From Nymphaea colorata (Eukaryota > Streptophyta > Magnoliopsida > Nymphaeales > Nymphaeaceae): a stretch of 64,000 bases of DNA. The notes beneath the pieces are model-generated. The model did no database searches and had not been told where the DNA came from. It saw only the letters and a list, made by a program, of their open reading frames with translations. Both the position numbers and the translations under genes were made by a program. This document shows, one piece after another, positions 1 to 13,200 of the stretch (position 1 is its first letter; each line of letters opens with the position of its first letter). The stretch is from assembly GCF_008831285.2 (NCBI RefSeq), contig NC_045148.1:12903183-12967182 (forward strand), given 5' to 3'.

Positions 1-1202
1 TCTCGATCTGTGATTGGCTCATAGCTATCCTATGCAAATATCATGCTACGATGTTCACTAATACATAATCAGAGTTGAGGAGATACTGAACTCGATACCC
101 CACCTAATCCGTCTTAAGCAATTATAATTGCTAGCATGTATATGTCATTGCATAAAAAACAATCTTAATGAATCAATCAATCTCACACATGCATTTATAT
201 GGAAATAAGTACGTTATATCAAACATCATTCAAACAAATACAATCATACGATCCAATGATCTTGGAAACCCCACACTTGGGAACATAACACATACTCCAT
301 ATTTCACCCCAAGTAGGAATTTGCTGGAATGTTGCCATACATGTCGCGTGTGTCTATAAAAACCCAAAATTGCCTCGGGTTCTGAATCTTGTCGCTCAAG
401 GTCTACTCAATGTGTCTGGTCCACCAGTAAAAATTCAAGACAATAAACTTTCTATTCACCTTGCTCTAAAATCTATTTAGGTGATAAGTAAGACCACTGA
501 GTCATTATCGTCTCAAGAGGTTGTCGAAAGGTAGAATCGGCCGGTAGAACCCTCTAACAAGTTTTTCCCATCTTTTCGAGGTTATGACCAATCAATTTAG
601 ATTTCAAGACCTCGATTCAACCTATTAGTATTATGTTTCATCCTGACAATCATGTTTCTCAACTTGCTTTCTTAGTTGAGGTGTCATCCTGACAATCATG
701 TTTTTCTTTCGTCAATTTGATGATGACAACACTAACTCACTAGTAATAACATAAAATTAATCGAATCCCCATGAAACAAGCATTATTATTGCACCCTAGC
801 ATATGTTCGAACCTTAATAATTTACACGTTTTGTTGTCATTTCCAATTGTAATTTTACATGCAACCCAACATTCCCACATGCACTGCAAAATCCAATAAA
901 ATATAGTATAGGTCAACACCCGTCCAGAAGTAGTCTTGAACTTTCTTCAATGTAATAAGATCTCTATCGTGCACCCTTAATCATTCCATCAAATTGATTA
1001 AGGAGTTATAACATTAGACAAAATAGTTTGATTAGGCCTCGCTCACCCTTGTCTCAACTATTGTATGTGTTCCTTAGTAGCCAATCCAAATGCTCGACCA
1101 ATCACCAAAAGCCAAAGGCTATATGTTGTCGTCACAACCAACACCACCTATTTGCTATGAGGAGAATGACGTATTCCTCCAACTACCAAATCCAAAACAG
1201 CC
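1..1202. other. Left edge, no gene recognised
   Basis: AT-rich DNA with only short open frames (for example 168-359) lacking domains or plausible splice structure. No LTR pair or inverted termini were found. Confidence 0.5.
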
Positions 1203-1544
1203 CTAAAGAGAGTGAGAATGAGCAAGAGAGCGAGCGAGAGAGAGGTCTAACGAGAGAAGACAACATTCAGTTGAGAGGGAGAGCCAAGACAGAGAGATGG
1301 CTTGGTTGAAGGAGGTGCGTGAGAGAGAGTTCATGCAAGGGAGTTTGGGCGAGAATGAGGGAGTGAGTGAGAGGACGACAAAGGATTCAATTGAGGGAAA
1401 CACACAGGAGAGAGAGATGATAATAGAGAGAAATTGAGAGAGAGACATAGGGGAGAATGAAGGTGAGGAAAAAAAACAGACGAGAGGGCGAGCATGCGGG
1501 AGTCCAAGGGGAGCCAATGAGGCTAGTGGGTGGTTGAGGGAGAG

Positions 1545-1586
<42 letters not shown>

Positions 1587-1620
1587 GAGTATGAGAGTGA
1601 GACATGGTGAGGGCAAGCCG
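1203..1620. repeat. GA-rich tract with (GA)n core
   Basis: About 400 bp dominated by GAGAG on the plus strand, with a pure (GA)n core at about 1552-1582. The long minus-strand frames rich in Ser and Leu across this tract are low-complexity artefacts. Confidence 0.9.
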
Positions 1621-4072
1621 CGAGAGAACTCGGGAGGACGAGAGGGAGAAAACTAGCGGAAGAGTGCAGCGACAAAGAAGAATAGAGAACGATGAGAGGG
1701 AGAGGCAGAAAAGGAAAACGGGAAGAGGAAGGGCAGCTACCTGCATCGCACCACCTCCTTCTCTCAGCCGCCGTCAACTTCCACCTTTGTTCCTTCTTCT
1801 TCCCTCTTTTGCTTCTATGCGCCAAGCCCAAAACAGTAAGCAACAAAGAGAGGCCCTGTGACGTCGGGCTCTTCACGCAGGTGCAATACGGTTCCAGTTA
1901 TGGACCCTAATTCAGTCTCAACCTGCTCACCAAACCTTGCACCTTACAATCAAACATGAGTAGATGTTCTTCTTTAGGGTAGAATGTATACTCTCAACCC
2001 TCTATGCGATAATCATATTTGCACAAAAAATACTAATGGTTGTATATCAAAGATCACTTCTCTATGTCTTCATGTAGACTTTGAAACCAACTGTTATGCT
2101 CTAATTGGTATTGATCAATCATTTCATTCCGTGATGATAGAGGAAAGACTTTTCATCTTGTGACTTTAGCATGCACTTTGACAAATAATCCTTACACCCT
2201 TGTTTCTTGTTTAACATGTACCTTATATTTTTTAATGCATTGTAGAATGTATGTCATAAGCAAAGACGATGATGTGTATTTGGTTATGCCTATGCTATGA
2301 CTAATCAACCATCTTGTCCTTGTCAATCAGCACCACTCATTTCGTTGCCTCAGTAAACCAAACCGTGAAAACAACTAAGCTAAACTCTCTATCATCTAGT
2401 TATACAAAAATCCACTACTACATATGCAACTTTGTGCATAGTGGATCATGCCTACAAATTGTGCAAAATGCCATTAATGAGTCTTGTCCCTTAATGTGTA
2501 TCGAAGATAAGAACATTGTTTAAGCACTTATAATCTACGTGTAATTAAGCATCTACCCAGATAATGTTTTCTATAAATCCATCATCATCAATTGGAAGTA
2601 CTATAAAATCTAGGTTGATGCTCGACTTTTTCTACAAAAATCCTATTGCAACATGTATTTTACTACTTTTCACAACACATTAGTTTTCTTAAGTCAGAAG
2701 GTGTGAAGGGTACATTCTCACACCTCACACCGGCTACTCAACTTGCTAATATAGTTATATGTCTAGCTTGGAGTAACAAGGACATTAGATGTTATTTCTC
2801 TAGTGGTTATAAGCGCCTCTCTTATCTTCCAGGGTGTCCTAAACATTCTGATAATAGTAGAGAAGCCATGGAGTGGCTGTCTTCATTTACTAGGTAAAAA
2901 CTTGCAACTCGAAAGCCTATTCATCACCTTCCTTGCATTGCATCGACATTTTGAAGTTAACCTTTAAATTTTACTGGCCTTGTTCTCCTTTAACCATCTC
3001 TCTTTGAAACACATGTTAATCTTCCTTGCAGCGATCCTTGTTCAATCATTATCATGGCTACCCTTCTTGGCATTAAAATTGAATTGCAATGTATAATTAT
3101 TGTAGATATCAAATGCATCTTCCATATTGTTAAACTTCATTCCTTCACACAGAGCTTACATATGAACAAGAGAAATACCTTTATGCTTTGCTTACTGATG
3201 TCTAAATTTATTGAAGCATGTTTGTTTGCTTCATGTGCATCATTTTTGTTGTTCTTATATCCAGCTATAGGTGCATCCACAATATTGTTAGACACTGAAC
3301 CATTAAAAAAGTTGTCTACAATTAATATTTCGTTTACATTTTCAACCAATTGGTTCTTGTTCCCCATACCATCACCAACACTTATAGCTTCATTTATAGG
3401 CTACACTAGTGCTATTTCCATATCCAGCGCTGACAGAGTAACATTGGTTGAAATATCTGGCGTCTTCCACGCTGCAACTTCTTCACTTGCAATGAATAAA
3501 CCAGTTCATGTGACTTTAGTCAGGTTGACGTTACGGGCAATGCAACATGGGGAAAGAAAATTGCCGTTATATCATTTATAAAATGATATATTATCTGCAC
3601 TTGCTTGAGTGTCGAGACAACTTGTTGGTTTGATACCGAAATACGATTATGGTTGATGCCATATACTAAGGTTTTAGTTTGATATCATACTAAGATCTTG
3701 GTTTTATACCACACAGTTTGATACTACAATGCCATGATGGTTTGACAACACACTAGAATCTTTATTTGATACTGTACCTACAATCACAATTTGTTACTGC
3801 ATCTCTAGTCACCATATAAGTGTCATCAGTTTGTGACATTAAAGACAAACAATTTAATACTCCATGGACTAACTGTTTACAGACTAAGACTCTTGATAGT
3901 TACACTACTGAGCTAATATGCAATAAGTTCTTGCGATCGCCAATTCACGGAATACCAACCATTTTTATAGAGGGTAGGCTATGAGCATTCACCTTGCTTT
4001 AAAAAAATGCCAATAAAAGTGTAATTTATTTTCACATTTGCTTGTGAATGTTGCGGTGTTCCAACTATCCTT
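1621..4072. other. Non-coding or unrecognised DNA upstream of RECA1
   Basis: Contains a 175-codon plus frame (3054-3581) and an overlapping minus frame, neither with a recognisable domain. At about 3630-3790 a degenerate motif, TTTGATAC, recurs roughly every 30-50 bp. Nothing else could be supported. Confidence 0.4.
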
Positions 4073-5051
4073 AAGGCCTCATTTGATAGCCGGGGTAAAA
4101 TGAGAGGAGGGAGTGAAATTTGTACGGGCTGGTGAAATTTCACCCGCCCGACTAAAAACATAACAAATGGGGTGGAATTTCACCCGTTTGTTGTAAAAAG
4201 GAGCGGGTGAAATTTCACCTGCTCGGCATGCTTTCTCACCGTCACATTTGAGATGCTGGCGGCAATCGCCGTTTCTCTTCAGATGCTCATCGTGTCATGA
4301 GTTCCAGAAGATGCTCGACAATGAAAAGAAGAACTAGGGCTTCGCATGGGATGAAGATCGACCTTCAGGTAGACTTCCCGATCTTGGGGGTTGGCTTGGA
4401 GTAGTACGACGGCCATTGTAGAGATAAGAATGGAATATAATCCTATTCAAGCTCTTCCCAGCATCCACCCTCACCGAAACTCCACTGCCTCTCGCCTGAA
4501 CCCAACATCGATTGTTCCCCCACCATCCCATGATTGTGAAGCATTCGAGCTGTGCTTATTAAACCAGCGTCGTTCTTGTGTGATTCCTTTGTTATGGTAA
4601 GTCCTCCCCTATCTGACCACTATTATTGACTTCTGCCCTGCAATGCATCATTTTTAGTTATTTTCCCTCTCTCGGTGGTCGAGCTCAACCACCAGTAACC
4701 ATTTGAAACCTCAGTGTCATTCAGCTCTGGCCCCAGCATCATTCGCCGATACCATCCCTGCTTTACTGCTCGCTTGCTTCATTGTCCATTGCCCCAGTCC
4801 ATCGGCTTCAGCCAGAATCGAAAAGCGACGCCACTGTCTTCACCTCCCTTCAATTGCCTCCCCATTTTCAGCCGCTTTTTTCTTCCTGTGCATCAAACAA
4901 GGTTAAATTTATCATGTTAAATTTCACTCGACAATCAAACAGGGCCTCAGATTGGAAGATGGAGAAATTTCATCCTGTAATTTTTTCTAAAAAAATTTAC
5001 CATGGTAAATTTACCACGTTAAATTTCAATCGACAATCAAACGGGCCCTAA
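4073..5051. mobile_element. Putative TIR element with GGCC..TTTGAT ends
   Basis: The left end AAGGCCTCATTTGATAGCCG and the right end, reverse-complemented, TTAGGGCCCGTTTGATTGTCG, form imperfect inverted termini of a common plant class-II type. GGTGAAATTTCACC-like palindromes repeat inside the left end, and TTAAATTT words near the right. No transposase was seen; the internal open frames (for example 4703-4906) have no recognised domain. Confidence 0.5.
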
Positions 5052-5723
5052 GCGTGTTCGCAACCAATATGTGACGTTTTCTGCACCATTTGAAGTAAAT
5101 GTTCCCGTTTTTCGATCTTTACTTCATTATTTGCCACTACGAACAATGATGATAGAGGTGAATTTTCCTTGTTCTAATCAATTGTAAGTGGAGAATAACA
5201 CGTTTCTTTCTTGATGGAGGTTTCCAAAGCAGTTTTGACCAAGAAGCAAAGAACACTTATCGAGAAGGAAAGATCAGAACATTTAGGGGAAGGAGAGAGA
5301 ACCATGCACTTGCATAAAGTCATTGATAGGATATTTGTGGAGATTTAAAAAAGAAGATTATAGGCCGCGGGCTGGGGTATTTAAGAAACTGACCAAAATA
5401 TTCTGACAATGAGAAAATGGCATTTACGGAATCTAGCAAATATAAACGTCCATATCAATGTCTGAAGGTTAAACTCACTGGTCCGGCGAAGCATTGACAG
5501 CACCCTCTCCTTAGATTGGCAAGTCCAGAGGTTGCTGGATTTGATCTTCTTCGACCAAAAGTGGGATGATAGAAACTAAAAATTGGATTCCGCTTTCAGC
5601 GTAAAATGCTGCCACTCAAAAAATGCTGCCACTCATGTATTATGATAGCAGAAGCTTTCGAATGCGTCTAGTGGAAATTGTGTAAGTCAGAGTATCTCTC
5701 TACACATTTAAGAGTTTTTAGCA
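5052..5723. other. RECA1 upstream region
   Basis: About 670 bp between the TIR element and the TATA-like motif; presumably contains the RECA1 promoter. A short direct repeat, AAAATGCTGCCACTCA, occurs twice at about 5605-5635. No specific factor site was recognised. Confidence 0.4.
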
Positions 5724-5779
5724 TAAATATACGGAGAGAGAGCGAGCGAGGGAGAGAGAGAGGCAGAGGGTGAGACCGT

Positions 5780-5827
<48 letters not shown>

Positions 5828-5849
5828 GGGAGGGTCCAACTAGTTGTTG
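5724..5849 (+). promoter_or_regulatory. RECA1 TATA-like motif and (GA)n leader
   Basis: A TAAATATA motif at about 5724-5731 lies roughly 120 bp before the RECA1 ATG and is the best TATA candidate. It is followed by a GA-rich tract (5733-5824), including an uninterrupted (GA)n stretch ending near 5824. The tract would fall in the 5' UTR or core promoter, where GA repeats are common in plants. No transcription start can be fixed from sequence alone. Confidence 0.4.
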
Positions 5850-6238
5850 ATGGAGTTGCTGTGCGCTTTCCGAACTCACCTCTTCCACACCAGAAGTTTG
5901 CCTTTCCTCCACACAACATCAAAACTTCCGGCTTCTCCAGGGAACAGGTTTCTTCGCCGCGACGCAGATGTCAAGGCAAACGGCGTGTTTTCTGGTGACC
6001 CTGACCCCCGGGCAATCGACCGCGTATGCCTTCCGGGACCTCTTGCTCGCTGCCACCCTCATTTCCCTACAGATCATCTCCTTTTTGGTCTGTGTTCTCT
6101 GTTGATTTTATTGGTGCTGACACTTTGTGGTCGTGTTTCAGCAGAAAGCCCTGGAGGCTGCGATGAATGATATTAACAGTTCGTTCGGCAACGGGAGCGT
6201 CACTAGACTGGGAAGTGCTGGCGGCGCGCTGGTGTATG

Positions 6239-6283
<45 letters not shown>

Positions 6284-7219
6284 TTGTGCGGTTCGTTACT
6301 ATTACTCCTTTCGCTCTCACTACTCTCAGCACGTACTTCACTTTTGTTTCTCTGGCAAAATAAAGAAATGCAAGGTTTGTGGGGTTCACCTAGGCTGTTG
6401 CTTGTGCCGCAGCGAAACCTTCCCAAGCGGCTGCCTAACGTTGGACCTTGCTCTTGGTGGTGGTCTTCCCAAAGGGAGGATCGTCGAGGTAATGCTTTAT
6501 ACTGATACTCTCCTTTTCTGCTCTTGAAATGTCGACGCTTATCCACTTTTTGCTATCATTGCTTGTCCCATATACGCTTTCTCTCTGACCGTGTCGTGAT
6601 CTGTTTGGGCAACATTATGGTGATAACCGATAATGCTGTTTTTTTCTGAATACGTAGTAGTTTTTCACGTAGTGACGTCGCGTCATATGCTTGCTATTCT
6701 CCTTTTGCAATAAAACAGATTTTTATTAGTACATGTCATGTGAGCTTTTGGTCGTGTGTCTGCCTTTTGAAGTGAGAGTCATGTAGAATTTGGGAGCGGA
6801 TAAGATTGATTATGGCAGTTTTTTAACCAGATATTTGGCCCGGAAAGTAGCGGGAAAACCACCTTGGCACTACATGCAATTGCAGAAGTACAGGTACTTG
6901 ACTTTACAATTTTGGATTATATTTTTCTTGACTAAATCCATGAATCACAAAAGTTTAAAAAACTTTAGCTTCTTCTGAAGTGGAATTATCTATGTGATGA
7001 TCTCTAATTAGAAAACTTTAGCTTCTTTTTAAGTTGAATTATGTATCTGATGAACTCTAACATGTCTGATTTTTATGGAAAATATGCAGAAGCTTGGAGG
7101 TAACGCCATGCTTGTTGATGCTGAACATGCATTTGATCCATCTTATTCAAGGGCTTTAGGAGTTGACATTGAAAATTTAATCGTGTGCCAGCCGGACAAT
7201 GGGGAGATGGCATTAGAAA
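5850..7219 (+). CDS. RECA1: RECA1 exons 1-5: transit peptide to Walker A
   Basis: Exon 1 (58 codons) carries the presequence and ends in AIDR before donor GTATGC. Exon 2 opens with [11 protein letters not shown], the start of the RecA core, and ends two bases into a Val codon. Exon 3 supplies ETFPSG to GRIVE. Exon 4 (63 nt) is the P-loop exon, with GPESSGKTT. Exon 5 carries [10 protein letters not shown] and [11 protein letters not shown] and ends one base into an Ile codon that is completed 8.5 kb downstream. Introns 1-4 are short: 118, 179, 342 and 196 bp. Intron 2 contains a (CT)n tract at about 6243-6272. An open frame running on past exon 1 from 6024 is intronic read-through. Confidence 0.94.
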
Positions 7220-10200
7220 GTAAAATGCCTATTCTTGTCTTCCAAGTTATTAGTTGGGATTTTTGTCACAAAGCATGAAAGTATATCTCTAATTATTACT
7301 TTGTCAACAAAAGATTGCCATCAGGTGAAATAGAAGGTAAGACAAATGTAGAATGGCCTGTGATGCACAAGAGTCAAGTGAAAATACTAATATTTCTCTC
7401 ACATAGAAAGATCTTCAACTCCTAGTCAAAGATAACTTTATTTTGCCAAATAGAAAACATAGAGTAGACTAGCCACTACCATGTTCTGCTCATGGTCAAT
7501 TGCTAAGGAAACACCAGGCTTTGTGCCTTTGCCCAACTAATTTAAGGTGCTATCTAGTTAACAAACAAAATCAGTGATCCTAATCCTTGGAAAGTCATCT
7601 CTATTCCAAATCAATTTTTGTGGTTATGTCAGATAGGAAGGAAGAAGAAGGATGTACCTTCATGATGGGGAATATGGATAATCTCAAAAGAATAGCCAAA
7701 TTTCCATCACACTGACTTTAAGGCAAGGAGATATGTTATATAGGGTATTCATTAGTCAGTCACAAGCTTCTAGAGCTGTTAAAAAAGTTAGATGAGATTA
7801 GTCGGTGACTTGGTACTAGTTGATCCATCCAAGTTGCTCTAAGACTCTAAGTTATCTCCTGAAAAAAGAAAAGAATATCAATATACAAACATAACAATAA
7901 ATTAGCAAACACAATAAACAATATCATATCACTGTAAATCAAGTAAAATATGTGGTTTATCCTCTATGCATAACATCTGATGATGATACACTACGTTTTT
8001 GATTATCCATGTTGCTTGAGGGTCTATATACAAAGTCAGTTGTTTAACTGAAAAAGAGCACAAAAATCTTCAAAACACATGATTCATCCACTAATTGTAC
8101 ATCTGACAATAATAAACTAAAATTTGCATTCTAATGTTACTTGAGAGTTTAGCAAGTGGCTTGTTGCTTGCGTCAAAAAACTTGTTACTTGGGCCAATAT
8201 TTGCTTCTTTTACCTGCACTGCCCAATCCTTAGATGTCAACACCCAATACCTTACTAATGTAACACTTGATCTCTCTCATTCATTTCAGTAGTAGGATAA
8301 GACTTTCTTGCCAATCCCTTACTTAGCTAGCATCTGTCTGCACAATCCAAGCCCCAGAGCCCCAATGGGGCATTTGGGACTCATAGCAATCTGAATGTAT
8401 GAGAACTAGCTGCAGTTTGAGGTGTGAAGGAAGCTTCTAATATAAGCAGAAGCACTAGACCTACCCATTTTATACTCTCTCAAAACTCAAAAGACCTGCT
8501 ACCTGCTGGCCTTGCCTTGCCTTGCTTGTGTTCTTCTATTGGAGCTGCCTCCAACCTCTTGTAGCTCATTCCTCTTTTGCCCTAAAACTAACCACTTTGA
8601 TGCTAAAATAGAGTCAGCAGTATTGATCATTATCCTCAATTCTCATGGTTCACAATTCTCCATTTGTGTGTCTCTATCTGTTTCGTTTTTTTTTGGCTTT
8701 AAACCTATTAGTAATTTGTTGCCATTTACTGCTTCCAACAAATTGATAGAAGTTCATTGGCTATATTATCATGTGTCCCAGATAGGTGATGCTTCAATCA
8801 AGCGTTCCCTGTAACACTAAGCTTCTTACAAAAATCACAAGTTATTCTCAATCCCTTGTTGACTTACACATTAGTGCACCATTGTCATGTGGTTTCATTT
8901 GTAACCATGCTTCTTCGAAATAGCATACAACTATAATAAAAATGAAACATTTTATTCCTTTCACGATGAAAGAAACTTCCCAAGTGCAAAACAGATGAAA
9001 GCCCTCTTTGCTTTGTAATATATGATACAATTGTAGTGAGTACCTTATGTAAGATTTTGATATCTAATACCAAACCACCGAATGAAATTAGATGCAAGAG
9101 GATGAAGAGAGAAGTGGGCTGCACGTCCAAGCAAGAGAGAGATGAAAGAGAGCAACAACAAATGACGTCTGCCTCTTGTTATCATTATATACTAATCACG
9201 ATTTAGGGTACATCATAAAATACACAAAATAACAATAAAATTTACAAGTATGCCACCGCCCATGATGTGTTGGGCATGTGGATCAAATGGGTCGGGTTTG
9301 GGTGACCCGATCCATATGTACAAACTTAACAGCCCCCCTCAAGTTGTGCATGAGGTTTGATCATGCGCAACTTATTCTTCAATTCCCAAAAATGGTGCCC
9401 TGTAAGTCCCTTGGTAAAAAAATCAGCCACTTGTTCAGACGTGGATATATAAGTGGGAACAATCTCGTCTTCCGCAACCTTTTGACGAATGGAGTGTTGA
9501 TCAATCTCTATATGCTTAGTGCATTTATGTAGAACAAGATTGAAGGCAATCTTGATCGCGCTTTGGTTGTCACAAAATAGAGATGACTGAGCAATGGGAA
9601 GAGAAAGTTCCCCAAGCAGATGACGTAACCATGAAGCTTCAGCTGTGCCTGCAGTCATTGCCCTATATTCTGCCTCAGTGCTAGCTGGCAACTGCACGCT
9701 GTTTCCTGCTACGCCAACAAATAAGATTGGAATCAAGGAAGAGACAATAACCGGAAACTGATCGTCTATCGTCTGGATCACTTGCCCAATTTGCATCAAT
9801 ATAAGTGGAAATGTTGTGGCCATGCAAAGCAGTTGACTGTCTTGTGTAGATGAGTCCATCCCCAAGAGTAGCCTTAAGATAACGCAAAATACGTTTGGTA
9901 GCATCCATATGCCCTTCTGTGGGTGCATGCATAAATGTCTGGGCGTGTAAAGGTGAGATATTGCAACATGCCAACTATACTCCGATAGAAACTAGGATTT
10001 GTTTGGGTAAGCATCACTCCCATCAGATGCATTTAATTTTGTGTTGAGAACATTAGGTGTATTTATGGGCTTGCAACTTGTCATACCTGAGCTCATAAAA
10101 AACAACATGTCGTGAAATATGCACACGTTCAGTTTTTGGATTGTAGCAGCGATAACCTTTATAATTTTCAGTATAACCCACAAATCTACACATGACAACT

Positions 10201-13200
10201 CGATGTTGAAACTTATTTCTCAAAGAAACATCAACATGAACATAACAGATGCATCCAAAAACACGTAGCTCATCATAATTTGGTTGTTCTTGATGTAAAA
10301 TAAAGAATGGAGATTTTCCTTCAAGCATGGATAGTGGCAGTCGATTAATAACATGAACAACAGTATGGAAGACTTCAGTCCATAAAGTCATGGGCACATC
10401 AGTGTTATGCATCATACCAAGAGCACTTTCAACTATGTGCCTATGTTTTCTTTCAGCAATACCATTCTGTTGTAGTGTGTGTGGACAGAAAATCTGTCTA
10501 GTGATCCCATGATTTAGTAAGTACTCAGTAAATGCATTTGAAATGAACTCACCACCACCATCACATTGGAAATGCACGATATTATTAGAGTATTTGTTTT
10601 GGACCAAGGAGTGGAATTGAGTGAACAAGTGGAAAACTTCTGATTTGCTTTTCATGAAGTGGATCCAAGTGTAACGAGAATAAGAATCAATGAAAACAAC
10701 GTAATATTTACTCCCAGAAGAGGAAGAAATAGGAACAGACCCCCAAACATCAGAATAAATGGTGTCAAATAACTTCGAAGTTCGCTTATTTATTGATTGA
10801 AAAGGAAGAGCATGACTCTTACAAATATGACAACTTGAGCACATGCTAGACTCACTGATAGGACTTAGACTGGACTTTTGTAATAGTTCGTCTGCAACAA
10901 GACTTTGAACGAAAGACCGACTAAAATGTGCTAAATGATCGTGCCAAAGAGATGACATATTATACTCTGTGATATTGACTTCACTATGACTGTGAAAGGA
11001 TGAATCTAAAACACAAGACTTAGACACTTTTGGAGCTTCTTCAATGACGTACATGTCTCCTTTGTGAACACCCTCAGCGAATGTCTTCTTGGTTCGAGCA
11101 TCCTTAACATAAACAGAAGAAGGAGTAAACTCAATAGAGGAATGAGTATCATCAATAAATTTTGACACAGAAATGATATTTTTCTTAACATTTGGAACAA
11201 CAAGAACATTCTTTAAGGGTATTGAGGAATGAACCATGGATAAGTGTGCATTTCCAATATGTGATATTTTGTGATGGGAACCATCTCCTATGACGACTAA
11301 GCCTTTAGCTAAATAAGGGAGAGCACTAGAAAGCTTACGTGCGTCACCAGTTACATGAGTTGCAACACCAGAATCCACATACCATTGTCCTTTCTCTTTT
11401 TGCTTGAATTTGACTTTAGACAACGCTGTCATTAGAATCTGCTGCACATCAGGGGAAATGTTCGATGCCGTAGTCGTGTTCGAAATAGATGACCCTGCTG
11501 CCTTATTGTCACGCCCGACCTGTTTTCCCTTGTTGTGTGGGTTATGCCAACATTTTGACTTTACATGACCTCTCTTATTGCAATAAAAACAAGTAGGTAT
11601 TCTTCGTGGTACATTTGTCTATGCATTTGTGTTAGGTGTAGGAAGGATACCTCTCCCCATCCCTGCCTGTGAGTTCCAAACTCTTGGACGACTTCCTTGT
11701 AAAGCATGGGTCCTAGTGACCAATACATTGTGACCACCATAATGAACTAATTCATGTCACTGTACACGACTCGCTTCATGCTGAATCAATTTTGCTTTCA
11801 AGTCTTCAAAAGAGGGAATAACAGACAATACCTCTAAAGCAGTGCAAAAAACATCAAATTCTAGCCCCAATCCACTCAAAGCCTGTTGTAACTTGTCCTT
11901 GTCACTGACTGGATGCCCTATGATGGGAAGCTAATCACTGACATTTTTGATCTCATGTATATATTCCAAGACTGAACGTGTGCCTCGCTTGATATCTTGA
12001 AATTGCCTCTTGAGTTGTAGAAATCTCACTTCTCATACTTGAGAATACGTGGTAGCAAGTACATTCCACAACTCAAGTGCTGAAAGATCATTAGCAACAC
12101 CTGCCAAAACTTCTTCTGATAGTGTGGAGGTGATATAAGCAACGAGAGATTGATCATGAGCCATCCACATCTCATATTCAGCATTGATTTCTGCAATGGT
12201 CTCTTGAACTTGCCCTACAACATTCTTCACCTCTCGCATAATCCATTCAAGTGGCGCAGGTGTGGTGCCATTGAGATGTCCATGGAGACGGTGCCTCTTG
12301 ATGAATGAGACTATTTGACGTTTCCATGTCAAATAATTGGTATGATTTAGCTTTTGTGAGATGAGTTGGGAGAGGAAATTGGACGACAAGATGCTGGAAT
12401 TGCGGTGGGGATCCATTTAATCAGAAAATAGGGGAAAATAGAAATTTGGAGATTAGGGTTAGGTGGCTGACGGTAGGGCAAATTAGGACAGATTAGGGCA
12501 GACAGTAGGATTAGGGCAGATGGTAGGGTTAGGGCAGATTAGGGCAGACGGTAGGATTAGGGCAGATGGTAGGGTTAGGGCAGATTAGGGTAGACGATAG
12601 GATTAGGGAAGATTAGGGCAGAAAATTTGGGGATTGGGCTTAGGGCAGAAATTTGAGGGTTAGAGCAAAAAATAGAGATTTGAGGATTAGGACATAAAAG
12701 AAACAAAGATTAGGGCAGCAATTAGAGATTTTTACCAAACATTGTCAGTGGCAAAACCTGCTCTGATACCATGTAAGATTTTGATATCTAATACCAAACC
12801 ACCGAATGAAATTAGATGCAAGAGGATGAAGAGAGAAGTGGGCTGCACGTCCAAGCAAGAGAGAGATGAAAGAGAGCAACAACAAATGACGTCTGCCTCT
12901 TGTTATCATTATATACTAACAATTTAGGGTACATCATAAAATACACAAAATAACAATAAGATTTACAAGTATGCCACCGCCCATGATGTGTTGGGCATGT
13001 GGATCAAATCGGTCGGGTCTGGGTGACCCGATCCATATGTACAAACTTAACACCTTACACTCTTGAAAGTTGAAACTGGTCTTAAGGGTATGTATCGTTG
13101 TTTTCCCAAGGTTATATTGTCTAATGTAGCATATTGTACATCACAAACATGACTGGCTGGAAGTACCCAATATAAAGGTGAAGACAAGCTTATCTATTTT

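Larger units (their letters stand above)
9048..13052 (-). mobile_element. Copia-1: antisense Ty1/copia element, RT deleted
   Basis: A complete-ended LTR retrotransposon in RECA1 intron 5, opposite to the gene. Both LTRs begin TGTAAG and end TTAACA, and the 5-bp target duplication CCTTA is perfect (9043-9047 and 13053-13057). The element measures about 4.0 kb and has a primer-binding site and polypurine tract. Gene order on the minus strand (gag, protease, integrase, then RNase H) is that of Ty1/copia. The reverse-transcriptase core with YVDD is absent and gag carries stops, so the element cannot act alone. The LTRs differ by about 4 substitutions and a 3-bp indel, which implies a recent insertion. 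Confidence 0.95.

Noticed and set aside
1203-1876. Long Ser/Leu-rich minus-strand open frames
   Set aside because: They translate a GA-repeat tract; repeating LSLSLS residues and several overlapping frames indicate low complexity, not genes.
5668-5922. Minus-strand frames over the RECA1 leader
   Set aside because: They cover the (GA)n tract and exon 1 antisense, with no domain.
6024-6170. Continuation of the exon 1 frame to a 100+ codon protein
   Set aside because: Frame continuity is accidental: a GTATGC donor at 6024 and QKALEAAM after the acceptor at 6141 give the conserved RecA start.
9048-13052. Copia-1 as an active autonomous element
   Set aside because: Intact LTRs and target duplication look young, but RT is deleted and gag carries stops.
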